A stretch of DNA of 10,135 nt from Bacteroidota bacterium (GCA_008501835.1 QQUB01000162.1:1-10135); one strand, 5' to 3'. Positions 1-6,430 are shown, counted from the stretch's first letter. Translations and numbers: made by a program. Notes: generated from the letters alone by a model not told the origin.

Positions 1-90
1 CGCTATCGACAAGGACACCATCACAATCAAAAAGGATACACTGGTATTTCATTTTTTGAGCAGTTTCCGAAAGTTATTGAAAAACAATAA
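1..90 (+). CDS. Possible C-terminal end of an unidentified gene (5' end outside window)
   Basis: Frame 1 is open from the window edge to a TAA at 88-90 and gives about 29 residues ending in FFEQFPKVIEKQ. The composition is protein-like, with His, Gly, Tyr and Phe spread along it, and the frame stops where the DNA becomes very AT-rich. I do not recognise the family. A second plus-strand frame (from base 2) is open to a TAA at 146-148, but its second half is a run of Lys, Asn and Ile codons as expected of AT-rich non-coding DNA. Frame 1 is therefore preferred, without certainty. The stop codon lies inside a small hairpin (73-91). Confidence 0.38.
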   Translation, partial: RYRQGHHHNQKGYTGISFFEQFPKVIEKQ

Positions 91-91
91 C
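73..91 (+). terminator. Small AT-rich hairpin over the stop of the left-edge ORF, weak terminator candidate
   Basis: GTTATTG (73-79) and CAATAAC (85-91) form a perfect 7-bp stem around an AAAAA loop. The stem includes the TAA at 88-90. It contains only two G-C pairs and is followed by AAGTTTATT rather than a clean T-run, so it would be a weak intrinsic terminator at best. The left arm also overlaps the TTG of a promoter-like element for the next gene. Confidence 0.25.
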
Positions 92-107
92 AAGTTTATT
101 AAATTTA
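77..107 (+). promoter_or_regulatory. Bacteroidota-type promoter candidate for the VOC gene
   Basis: TTG at 77-79, a 20-nt spacer, then TAAATTTA at 100-107. This matches the Bacteroidota -33/-7 pattern (TTG, TAnnTTTG) except that the last base of the -7 box is A instead of G. The 5' leader would be about 40 nt. The region is so AT-rich that a one-mismatch hit may be chance. Confidence 0.3.
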
Positions 108-150
108 AAATCTATAAAAGAGTAATAAACCTAAAATTTATCCTTTAAAA

Positions 151-537
151 ATGAAAATTGAACACCTCGCTATGTGGGTTGATGACCTGGAAGCTATGAG
201 GAGCTTTTATATGAAGTTTTTCAAGGCTGTCAGTAACCAAATATATGTCAACCCTCAAAAAGGGTTTTCCTCTTATTTTCTTTCATTTGAAAATGGAGCC
301 AGACTTGAAATCATGCATCGAAATGACATTTCTGCAGAGCCCCTGGAAAGAGGTATGGTAAAAGGATTGGCTCATTTTGCTGTTTCTTTGGGAAGCAGGG
401 AAGAAGTTGATAGCCTGACCCGGGAAATTGAAGCAGCTGGATTTACGGTTGTCGGAATGCCCAGAACTACCGGTGATGGATATTACGAAAGTGTTGTGGC
501 CGATCCGGAGGGGAATTTAATTGAGTTGACGGTATAA
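151..537 (+). CDS. VOC-superfamily (glyoxalase/bleomycin-resistance fold) metalloprotein
   Basis: The product has 128 residues, the normal length for a one-domain, two-module vicinal-oxygen-chelate protein. The two beta-alpha-beta-beta-beta modules span about residues 1-58 and 71-128. All four usual metal ligands are present: His5 (IEHLA), Glu53 (ARLEIM), His75 (LAHFAV) and Glu125 (NLIEL). The closing DPEGNLIEL is the family signature. Cytoplasmic, with no signal peptide. The family includes glyoxalase I, fosfomycin and bleomycin resistance proteins and dioxygenases; nothing here fixes the substrate, so it is named at superfamily level only. No Shine-Dalgarno is visible before the ATG, as is common in this phylum. 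The gene ends 9 bp from the convergent stop of the next gene, so the 3' ends of the two transcripts probably overlap. Confidence 0.93.
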   Translation: MKIEHLAMWVDDLEAMRSFYMKFFKAVSNQIYVNPQKGFSSYFLSFENGARLEIMHRNDISAEPLERGMVKGLAHFAVSLGSREEVDSLTREIEAAGFTVVGMPRTTGDGYYESVVADPEGNLIELTV

Positions 538-546
538 CTGGATGAC

Positions 547-2166
547 CTATTGAGGTATTTTTACCCGGATCATTCTGGGGACATAAATTTCCAAACTGGA
601 CAAGAGCTTATGAAACTTTGTCACGTTCCAATCATAGGTGATCAAAAGCTCATTTTTTTCTGCGTAAAAATATGAAGGGTGGTCACGCCCCAGGTAACAT
701 AGATTATCTCTATCAAAAATAGCTGAACCGGGAGTCTGTTCCGGAGTTTCATAAACCAAAATTTCTTCTGACCAGGGTCCGTTCAAATTCGGAGCGGTAC
801 GTAATTTAATTTTATTAGATAAAAAACCAGGTCCGCTGACAATTACCCACTTTTGAAGGTCCGGATAATGGTGAATACTGTTTCCAGGGTCTCCCGTGAA
901 TAAAATGCGATCATTCAGTTGTTCAACATTTCCCTTCGGGCAAAGAAGATGCTTTAGCGGAAGTCGACCAAGATATATTTGTCCGGATTCATTTTCTAAT
1001 GGAAAGTATAGAAACCCTTCATCAGTAACGGACCAATGCCATTCTTCTCCCACAGGCAATACTGGCCAGGAAAAAAATTCTATGTTCCACTGATCAGGAG
1101 AAATATCAACCGGATTTTCAATCCTGGCCAGGGAAAATCCCAAAAAAGAAAAATTAAATATTTCGTCGGGATGGGCGTCGAATTTTGGACCAATTTTAGG
1201 GAGTACCACGTAAAGGTCTTTTCCAACCCAAAAAGCATCTGCGATCCAGTATCTATAGCGATCTGTAAAGGTTTGAAAAAATGGCTGGGGCAATTCCTTA
1301 TACATATTCCCCCAATAGTATTGAACGTCAACTTCACCGTTTTTACCACATTCCATTATGCCGATGGTATTGGCAACCATATTGGCGCCTTGTCTTGTGA
1401 TTTGGTCCCTTTCTCCCACAAAGGAATCCGAGAACAGCCAAAGGGTTTTGTTGGGGCCAAAAGGAACACAAACATCACCGTCGCCTCCAAGCCAGCCATC
1501 TTTTAAGGGGAAAACAGGTTGACAAGGTTGGATGGGCGTTTCAGGTTTGGAAAAATCATTTATCCTGAATTGAGGCAAAGTTTTAGGATTGTTGAGTCTT
1601 CTTAAATGCAAATCTTCGACAAAGAAGTCTCTTTCATTTCCATAGGTTTCAATCAAATTTCTGACCGAATCAGTAGGAGCTGTTAATAACAAGCTTGATG
1701 CTGACCAGGAATAGCCGGTAATTTTTTCATCCTTTTGGATCACGTTTTTGTAAAACCATCGATAATTCAAGGCGCCTAAATGAAGAGAATCTTCCGCTAG
1801 ATCAATTTTGAAAACAGCATGGTTTTTGGCCAGATAGTCCAGCCTGAAATCGTTGATTTTTTCTTCATAACCCAAGGGGCACAGGTCCAAAATCAAATGC
1901 TCCCCGATTTGAGTTATAACAGCTTCAAATATTGGCGAGGTACTTGCAGATGAGATAATCAACTGGTAAAAATTATCCCCTGATTTTTTAAAAGTCAGGG
2001 TGTCCATTCCAAAGAGATCTATTTCCCAGGAACCGGTTATTTCATCCAACAGAATTATCTGGTATTCGGAAAAGACAGGTTCGAGCGTTATAACTTCCTG
2101 TCCTGTAAGGGTGGTCCCCTTCAGGAGAAAAAAGACTACAATGCAAAAGAATTTAGCATTGTTCAT
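547..2166 (-). CDS. Secreted two-domain protein: lipocalin-like N-terminal domain plus DUF4185/glycosidase-like propeller
   Basis: The product has 539 residues. Residues 1-22 form a Sec signal peptide (hydrophobic core CIVVFFLL, likely cleavage after TG before QEV). Residues about 38-183 are a beta-rich domain opening with ITGSWEIDLFGMDTL and including ILDLCPLGY and SLHLGALNYRWF, a pattern I associate with unnamed lipocalin-like domains. Residues about 215-539 resemble the DUF4185 five-bladed propeller: GWLGGDGDVCVPFG then LWLFSDSFVG (224-251), IADAFWVGKDLYVV (308-321), LRTAPNLNGPWSEE (455-468), and RDHPSYF with ELLITYDWN near the end (494-514). DUF4185 belongs to the GH43-like propeller fold, but I cannot identify catalytic acids, so enzyme activity is not claimed. 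No lipobox or T9SS tail is seen, so it is probably periplasmic or released. It is divergent from the lipoprotein gene at 2310. The start at 2166 is fixed by the signal peptide. Confidence 0.8.
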   Translation of the reverse strand: MNNAKFFCIVVFFLLKGTTLTGQEVITLEPVFSEYQIILLDEITGSWEIDLFGMDTLTFKKSGDNFYQLIISSASTSPIFEAVITQIGEHLILDLCPLGYEEKINDFRLDYLAKNHAVFKIDLAEDSLHLGALNYRWFYKNVIQKDEKITGYSWSASSLLLTAPTDSVRNLIETYGNERDFFVEDLHLRRLNNPKTLPQFRINDFSKPETPIQPCQPVFPLKDGWLGGDGDVCVPFGPNKTLWLFSDSFVGERDQITRQGANMVANTIGIMECGKNGEVDVQYYWGNMYKELPQPFFQTFTDRYRYWIADAFWVGKDLYVVLPKIGPKFDAHPDEIFNFSFLGFSLARIENPVDISPDQWNIEFFSWPVLPVGEEWHWSVTDEGFLYFPLENESGQIYLGRLPLKHLLCPKGNVEQLNDRILFTGDPGNSIHHYPDLQKWVIVSGPGFLSNKIKLRTAPNLNGPWSEEILVYETPEQTPGSAIFDRDNLCYLGRDHPSYFYAEKNELLITYDWNVTKFHKLLSSLEIYVPRMIRVKIPQ

Positions 2167-2177
2167 AGTAAAGACCC

Positions 2178-2199
2178 ACCGGCTTTTAAAAGAACCGGT
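2178..2199 (-). promoter_or_regulatory. Leader hairpin before the DUF4185-like gene
   Basis: ACCGG (2178-2182) and CCGGT (2195-2199) can pair around a 12-nt loop that holds the perfect palindrome CTTTTAAAAG (2183-2192). The structure ends 11 nt before the start codon at 2166 and begins about where transcription from the nearby -7 box would start. It could be a 5'-terminal mRNA stem or a protein-binding dyad; the sequence alone does not decide. Confidence 0.3.
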
Positions 2200-2204
2200 T
2201 ATTA

Positions 2205-2212
2205 CAAAAATA
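2205..2212 (-). promoter_or_regulatory. Promoter -7 box candidate for the DUF4185-like gene
   Basis: Read on the minus strand this is TATTTTTG, a perfect match to the Bacteroidota -7 consensus TAnnTTTG, 38 nt upstream of the ATG. No TTG is found 17-23 nt further upstream, so the -33 element is missing or degenerate. The box lies in the 143-bp region shared with the divergent gene at 2310. Confidence 0.4.
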
Positions 2213-2309
2213 CACTAATTACAATTCTGATGCTTTCCTGGAATCAAGTACCTGGTTAATTATACCAAAACAGGAAATCCAAACGTTGAAGGAAAAATCT
2301 TTTTAAACC

Positions 2310-3341
2310 ATGAACAGATTCCTGATCTTATTTTTGCTCCTTATCACAACCAGCATGAGCTGTAATACCCTCGATGACATGTCTAATCCGGACACTTCCG
2401 AAATAAAGGGCTTTCAATTATTAAATGACTTAAAAGGTCATTGGGTAGGCAGTAACATTACGGCATTTGGACATTTTGATTTTTTCACTTTTGACTTTCG
2501 GCCTATTTCTGCTGCTCATCTGCATTCAATTTATGAAGGAGGAACAAATCAAAATATAATCACCTCCATTTTTATTGCAGATTTTGAAGGGAAACAGCAA
2601 ATAATGGCCCGTAATGGCGGCTGGTTGGGAAATCAATACAGGGCCACCTATTTTGTGCTTGATATTGCGGAAGAGACCGAAACATCCAGGTATTACAGAC
2701 TCGTTGACGCTGTTGGCAGGGAGAAAAGGGCGTATATCGAATTTCGGTTTGAAAATGGTATCTTAAAATTTGATGCTTATAAAGATAATAGTGGCAGTCT
2801 GGATGAACCTGTCCATCATATGGGATTTGAAGGAACCAATTTAAACCCTTCCTATGCACAGGCAGCTACGGAATTATTTGATTTTCCGCAGAAAGTTTCT
2901 GAAGTCAGTTTGGAAAATAAATTCACTGATCTGATCGACCCTGATTCTGCCTTGTTTTTGGAAGAAAACAAAGATCCGTTCCCCAAAAATCAACACGGTC
3001 ATTTGAGTGATCTGAAGATCAACCTTGTAAAGGATAATGCAATTCAAAGTGACAAACTGTTGTTGTACATTTCCACGGAATCTATAGTGGAAGAAAACGG
3101 TCAGGTAAATTATCAACATTTGACTTCCAAAGTTATTCGCACAATAGAAGTTCAATCAAACGAAGCGTTTTATATCACTACCTATCTGCATCCAGATAGC
3201 TATTTCATTACTTGTTTCTCAGATAAGGATAATAACTTTTATCCTTCACCAGGAGATGTTTGCAATGTCAGTAAAGTTATTGAAATAGATCCGGAAACAT
3301 TCCAGGAAATGGATATTGAAGTAGATCTATTACTTCAATAA
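2310..3341 (+). CDS. Probable lipoprotein with conserved uncharacterised beta-rich domain and C-terminal beta-sandwich-like region
   Basis: The product has 343 residues. The N-terminus MNRFLILFLLLITTSMSC is a short, strongly hydrophobic signal with a lipobox-like SMSC, so Cys18 is the likely lipidated residue; the -3 and -1 serines are looser than the classical lipobox but acceptable in this phylum. Residues about 36-178 form one domain beginning LLNDLKGHWVGSN, with SIYEGGTNQNIITSIFIADF (73-92), KQQIMARNGGWLGNQYRATY and a closing HHMGFEG. I recall this layout from other Bacteroidota proteins but know no family name; GHWVG suggests a lipocalin-like barrel. Residues about 230-343 look like a small beta-sandwich, with HPDSYFITCFSDKDNNFYPSPGD resembling calcium-loop or prealbumin-like modules. 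Acidic DD at +4/+5 after the Cys may favour surface export. No enzyme motif is seen. It is divergent from the preceding gene and stands alone, 205 bp before the next. Function unknown. Confidence 0.8.
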   Translation: MNRFLILFLLLITTSMSCNTLDDMSNPDTSEIKGFQLLNDLKGHWVGSNITAFGHFDFFTFDFRPISAAHLHSIYEGGTNQNIITSIFIADFEGKQQIMARNGGWLGNQYRATYFVLDIAEETETSRYYRLVDAVGREKRAYIEFRFENGILKFDAYKDNSGSLDEPVHHMGFEGTNLNPSYAQAATELFDFPQKVSEVSLENKFTDLIDPDSALFLEENKDPFPKNQHGHLSDLKINLVKDNAIQSDKLLLYISTESIVEENGQVNYQHLTSKVIRTIEVQSNEAFYITTYLHPDSYFITCFSDKDNNFYPSPGDVCNVSKVIEIDPETFQEMDIEVDLLLQ

Positions 3342-3463
3342 TTTTTTAAGAAGGAGCAAAACAGGAATGCAACGATATTTTCAGTTGGTTTTGAATTAGA
3401 CTTTCATTATTAATCCTGACTTTTCAGTAGAGTGTTAATCTTTCCTAAATGGTTGTTTTTGCC

Positions 3464-3494
3464 TTGTCTCAGGATGAATAAACCTTTATTTTTA
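3464..3494 (+). promoter_or_regulatory. Bacteroidota-type promoter candidate for the 3547 gene
   Basis: TTG at 3464-3466, a 20-nt spacer, and TATTTTTA at 3487-3494, one mismatch (final G to A) from TAnnTTTG. Transcription would begin near 3500, giving a leader of about 45 nt that contains the hairpin at 3506-3538. Confidence 0.35.
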
Positions 3495-3505
3495 TAGACA
3501 TGGCA

Positions 3506-3538
3506 CCTAATTGTTTGTTGTGAAAACCAAAAATTAGG
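3506..3538 (+). promoter_or_regulatory. Leader hairpin that includes the only SD-like sequence of the 3547 gene
   Basis: CCTAATT (3506-3512) pairs perfectly with AATTAGG (3532-3538) across a 19-nt loop. The AGGA at 3536-3539, 7 nt before the ATG, is the only Shine-Dalgarno-like sequence here, and its AGG lies in the 3' arm paired with CCT. This is the geometry of an RBS-sequestering stem, although many genes in this phylum start translation without a Shine-Dalgarno. Confidence 0.3.
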
Positions 3539-3546
3539 ATATAACC

Positions 3547-4419
3547 ATGATGTCAAAAAAAAGTATTGTTGTCATGATGTTACTGACATTGTTGACGACC
3601 GGATTATTTGCCCGGATTTCCCACGATTCTACAAAGTTCAAAGGGGTCTATATTCATGACCTTAATTACCAGGGAAACAACTATGGAGTTTTTGTTTTTG
3701 AAAGGGATGTTTTCGATTTACTTGACATAATCGAAAGGAACTTCATTTTGAACGGCATTCCTATTCTTAGGGACTATTCTGCTTATTCTTGTGCATATCT
3801 GCAGTGTGTAGTCTACCATGATATTGAAGAAAATGAATTAGGTATAGAGCTTTATGATTGCAGACCGGAACTGGTATTGAGGTTATCCTCACCAAGTTAT
3901 ATTCGGTTTCCAATCGGGACCACTGAAATTCCAAAGAAACGTCCTCCGATGCAGTCTGCTTTGAAAAAGGCATTACAAAATTCGGAAGCTTTTACAATTC
4001 TTTTTGATTTGGAATCGGGAAACGATGGAACAGTTGCTTCAGAGGTTAAAACAACCCCGGACGAAAAAGTAGAAGCTGACAATATTGAAGCATATCTCTA
4101 TCCTTTGGAAGGTGAATATGAATTATTGTCGCTGGAGTTTCCGGAAACACTTTTGGTGATTAAAAAAGCGGGAGAAGGTTACACTATTTTTAAAAAGGTC
4201 AAGGGGCCAGGTTCAGACACAGAAGTTTTATGCGACTTCTTGCCGGAAAAGGAAGGTTCTGCATATGAAGGATACTGGAATCTGGACACTAGTCGACAGT
4301 TAGCTGTTCGTTTAAAATTTAAAAAGAATGGAAATTTGACCTTGTATTTTAATGACCATTTTGACCGGAAGATCAAATTTGAAAAGGTGAAAAATCATAA
4401 TAGCCCGCAGCCCTTTTAA
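3547..4419 (+). CDS. Exported protein of unknown function with lipocalin-like C-terminal domain
   Basis: The product has 290 residues; two adjacent ATGs (3547 and 3550) are both usable. Residues 1-22 are a Sec signal peptide (VVMMLLTLLTTGLFA, cleavage after FA likely). There is no Cys in a lipobox and no T9SS tail, so a soluble periplasmic or released protein is expected. Residues about 30-165 form a first region I do not recognise (FKGVYIHDLNYQGNNYGVF; three cysteines at SCAYLQC and YDCR). A linker rich in Glu, Asp and Thr follows (about 155-180). Residues about 183-284 open with YPLEGEYELLSLEFPETLLV and continue with YTIFKKVKG, LRFKKNG-like strands and FNDHFDRKIKFEKVK, a repeated beta-strand pattern like the small lipocalin-like domains seen in neighbouring genes. 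No catalytic signature is visible. It stands between its own promoter candidate and the SDR gene 104 bp downstream, with no evident terminator between, so read-through into the SDR gene is possible. Confidence 0.75.
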   Translation: MMSKKSIVVMMLLTLLTTGLFARISHDSTKFKGVYIHDLNYQGNNYGVFVFERDVFDLLDIIERNFILNGIPILRDYSAYSCAYLQCVVYHDIEENELGIELYDCRPELVLRLSSPSYIRFPIGTTEIPKKRPPMQSALKKALQNSEAFTILFDLESGNDGTVASEVKTTPDEKVEADNIEAYLYPLEGEYELLSLEFPETLLVIKKAGEGYTIFKKVKGPGSDTEVLCDFLPEKEGSAYEGYWNLDTSRQLAVRLKFKKNGNLTLYFNDHFDRKIKFEKVKNHNSPQPF

Positions 4420-4445
4420 TTGTTGTTGAGGAGTACAGGAAATCA

Positions 4446-4473
4446 TTGGTTTTTGCAATCGGAATTATTGTTG
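4446..4473 (+). promoter_or_regulatory. Weak promoter candidate for the extended SDR gene
   Basis: TTG at 4446-4448, a 17-nt spacer (short end of the accepted range), and TATTGTTG at 4466-4473, one mismatch from TAnnTTTG. Transcription would begin close to 4480, at the 5' edge of the hairpin 4478-4514. The evidence is modest because the match is degenerate. Confidence 0.25.
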
Positions 4474-4477
4474 CAAT

Positions 4478-4523
4478 TAAGTAATTTAGTGTTTCAAAAA
4501 AGCAAAATTACTTAGTGAGTCAC
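4478..4523 (+). promoter_or_regulatory. Ten-base-pair hairpin plus adjoining palindrome directly before the SDR start codon
   Basis: TAAGTAATTT (4478-4487) and AAATTACTTA (4505-4514) form a perfect 10-bp inverted repeat with a 17-nt loop. Immediately after it comes GTGAGTCAC (4515-4523), itself a 9-bp palindrome, and then the ATG at 4524. TTAGTG also occurs as a direct repeat (4486-4491 and 4512-4517). The block fills the whole presumed leader, so it could act as an operator or as mRNA structure over the ribosome landing site. Confidence 0.4.
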
Positions 4524-5369
4524 ATGAAAAAAACCATTCTTGTTACCGGAAGTTCGGGACATTCGGGCACCCAGATCAGTGAATTACTCAAGGATGCATA
4601 TGAAATAGTTGGTGTTGATCTGATCGAAGGGAAGTTCACGCAACACATTGGTAGTCTCACCGATAAGACCTTTATTCATGCTCTAACAAAAGGTGTGGAT
4701 GCCATCATTCACACTGCTTCTCTTCATGCGCCGCATGTAGGTGAATTTTCGAGAAAGGATTTCATTGACACTAATATTGTTGGAACATTGAACCTGTTGG
4801 AAGCTTCTGTTGATAATCAGGTGAAAAAGTTCATCTACACCAGTACCACTTCTCTTTACGGAGAAAGCATGGAGTCTGAAGAACAGGCGGTTTGGGTGAC
4901 GGAAGAATTACCCACCATCCCTCGCGACATTTACGATATCACCAAAATAGCTGCCGAAGGGTTGTGCAGGGATTTTTTCGATAAAAATGGATTACAAACT
5001 ACCGTTTTGAGAGTTTCCAGGTTTTGGAATGAACCTCTGCAGGACAGAATATTTTACAGGATGTACCGTGGTTTGGATGTCCGGGATGTGGCTTATGCAC
5101 ACCAATTGGCTATCGAAAAGCAATTTGACAAGTTTGATGTATTCAATATCTCTGCACAAAGTATTTTTTCCAAAGATGATTTGGTAGACCTGAGACAAAA
5201 TGCCATTGGTCTGATCCAGCAACGTGTACCTGAGTTGCTGACCTATTTTGGCAGTAAAAACTGGACAGTTCCTGAATCTATCGACCGGGTTTATGTGATC
5301 GATAAGGCCAAAAGGGTATTGGGGTATCAACCGAGGTTCAATATACAAGAGATGTTGGCTGAGTTGTAA
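4524..5369 (+). CDS. Extended short-chain dehydrogenase/reductase (NAD-dependent epimerase/dehydratase-like)
   Basis: The product has 281 residues. The N-terminal Rossmann fold has VTGSSGHSG (7-15), the TGxxGxxG dinucleotide loop, and Asp32 in VGVD after beta-2, which favours NAD over NADP. TASLHAPH (64-71), DTNIVGTLNLLEAS (82-95), YTSTTSLYG (105-113, Ser/Thr of the active site) and YDITK (137-141, catalytic Tyr137 and Lys141) follow in the usual order. DVRDVAYAHQLAIE (185-198) is the typical C-terminal helix segment. All catalytic residues are present, so the enzyme should be active on a nucleotide-sugar or a similar hydroxyl/keto substrate; which one cannot be told. I chose ATG 4524 over the in-frame GTG at 4515 because MKKTILVTG is the normal family start and 4515-4523 is part of a palindrome. 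Cytoplasmic. It converges on the NmrA-like gene with a structured 212-bp gap between. Confidence 0.9.
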   Translation: MKKTILVTGSSGHSGTQISELLKDAYEIVGVDLIEGKFTQHIGSLTDKTFIHALTKGVDAIIHTASLHAPHVGEFSRKDFIDTNIVGTLNLLEASVDNQVKKFIYTSTTSLYGESMESEEQAVWVTEELPTIPRDIYDITKIAAEGLCRDFFDKNGLQTTVLRVSRFWNEPLQDRIFYRMYRGLDVRDVAYAHQLAIEKQFDKFDVFNISAQSIFSKDDLVDLRQNAIGLIQQRVPELLTYFGSKNWTVPESIDRVYVIDKAKRVLGYQPRFNIQEMLAEL

Positions 5370-5412
5370 TAGCTTAAAGTTTTACAAAAAGAAAGTAAAA
5401 AAAAATTTCAGA

Positions 5413-5494
5413 ATCATTGAGCCGACTAATAGGAGGATCGGTGAGCCTGTCCTGGCAATAGCTCACTGATCTTCACTTTGTTCAGCTCAATGAT
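5413..5494. repeat. Nested 82-bp dyad between two convergent genes (possible bidirectional terminator)
   Basis: Outer arms ATCATTGAGC (5413-5422) and GCTCAATGAT (5485-5494) are perfect 10-bp complements. Inner arms GATCGGTGAGC (5436-5446) and GCTCACTGATC (5461-5471) pair over 11 positions with one G-T. The unpaired stretches between them are exactly 13 nt on each side (5423-5435 and 5472-5484), and the loop is 14 nt. The symmetry suggests one long, partly decayed palindrome. There is no flanking T-run on either strand, so it is not a textbook intrinsic terminator, though its place between convergent stops fits a role in ending or stabilising both transcripts. A decayed mobile repeat is the alternative. 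Confidence 0.55.
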
Positions 5495-5581
5495 CTAATG
5501 TCAGGTTATGACTCAATTTAGACTTCAGAGATCGGATTTTTAGATTTCTTCTGGTAGAAAAAATTAAATGACCTCAGCAAC

Positions 5582-6430
5582 TTAAGCTAAAACTGCCTGA
5601 TTCGAATTTACGCCTTTCAACCATTTTTCAAAAGTTGTTTCCGGTTTACCAAGTAATTCGTTGGTTTCACTCGCATCTCCTAATTCCTGCACTTTTTGGA
5701 AATAGGAAAACAAATCTGTGGCCATTTTAAGCTGCTTGTTACCACTCAAAAACGCGATGACCCTCATCATCCACATTGGAGCAACAGAGACTTTATTAAT
5801 TTCCGGGTGACGATCCTCTACATATTTTTCCAGGACGTCCTTCATCAAAAGTTTTTGAGGTCCGAAAATGAAAAATATTTTGTTTCTGGCTGCTTGTTTC
5901 AGATAGGCTGTGGTGATCATCCTTCCCATGTCATGGGCTGCTAGCCAACGGTATGGATTGGGTTGTTTTCCCAGCAGAGATGCTCTACCGTTACGGACAA
6001 AAAATCCCAGAGATTCAAAGAACCAGGTTGGGCGGAAGATCATGTATGGAATACTGCTGTTGATCAATGTTTGTTCGGCCTTCCATTTGTTGTCGATCAT
6101 TTTGAACCATCGGTTTTCTTCAGCCACTGTGCATCCAGAGATCATACTGATCAGTTGGATGTCATGTTTTTTGGCTGCGGCTATGATAGCTTGTGTTGAA
6201 AGGTTCTCATCAACTTTTGAAATGGTAATATGGACCGCATCACAGCCGTCCATGGCTTTGTCGAGATCTTCCGGTTTGAAAACATCCCCCTGCATCAATT
6301 CATAGGGTTTTTCAAACATGGAAGCATTGACCGATCTTGAAAAGAGGCGAAGCTCAAATCCAGCTTCATCAAAATGTTGGATTACGGGTTTTGCCAACAG
6401 ACCACTTGCACCTAAAACGAGTACTTTCAT
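5582..6430 (-). CDS. NmrA-type NAD(P)-binding protein (atypical SDR)
   Basis: The product has 282 residues, normal for the NmrA/atypical SDR group. MKVLVLGASGLLAKPV gives the Rossmann nucleotide loop; the third glycine of GxxGxxG is Ala13. LFSRS (29-33) after beta-2 carries Arg32, which suggests NADP preference. MQGDVFKPEDLDKAMDGCDAVHITI (46-70) matches the usual 'GD..D...L..A..G.D.V' segment. ISMISGCTV (95-102), WKAEQTLINSSIPYMIFRPTWFFES (116-140) and WLAAHDMGRMITTAYL (162-177) follow the NmrA order. The Tyr of a classical YxxxK is replaced by W/K residues around 109-117, as is normal in this group, whose members may be reductases, redox sensors or isomerases. Cytoplasmic. A Crp/Fnr-like dyad overlaps its promoter candidate, which suggests redox or cAMP-type control (inference). 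No terminator with a T-run is seen after the stop; the nested dyad at 5413-5494 lies about 90 bp downstream. Confidence 0.88.
   Translation of the reverse strand: MKVLVLGASGLLAKPVIQHFDEAGFELRLFSRSVNASMFEKPYELMQGDVFKPEDLDKAMDGCDAVHITISKVDENLSTQAIIAAAKKHDIQLISMISGCTVAEENRWFKMIDNKWKAEQTLINSSIPYMIFRPTWFFESLGFFVRNGRASLLGKQPNPYRWLAAHDMGRMITTAYLKQAARNKIFFIFGPQKLLMKDVLEKYVEDRHPEINKVSVAPMWMMRVIAFLSGNKQLKMATDLFSYFQKVQELGDASETNELLGKPETTFEKWLKGVNSNQAVLA

Noticed and set aside
100..140. TAAATTT/AAATTTA inverted repeat before the VOC gene
   Set aside because: The arms are pure A/T in AT-rich DNA with a 27-nt loop and overlap the -7 box; chance is the simplest explanation, so it was not counted with the other leader hairpins.
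1036..1506. 156-codon plus-strand ORF opposite the DUF4185-like gene
   Set aside because: It is antisense to a gene with signal peptide and domain motifs, its product has no family-like pattern, and it has no promoter or start signal of its own.
4515..4523. GTG start nine bases upstream for the SDR gene
   Set aside because: It would add only MSH before the normal MKKTILVTG start and lies inside a palindrome; ATG 4524 is the better start.
5910..6305. 131-codon plus-strand ORF opposite the NmrA-like gene
   Set aside because: The minus-strand frame carries the Rossmann and NmrA motifs in order; the opposite frame has none and is a shadow.
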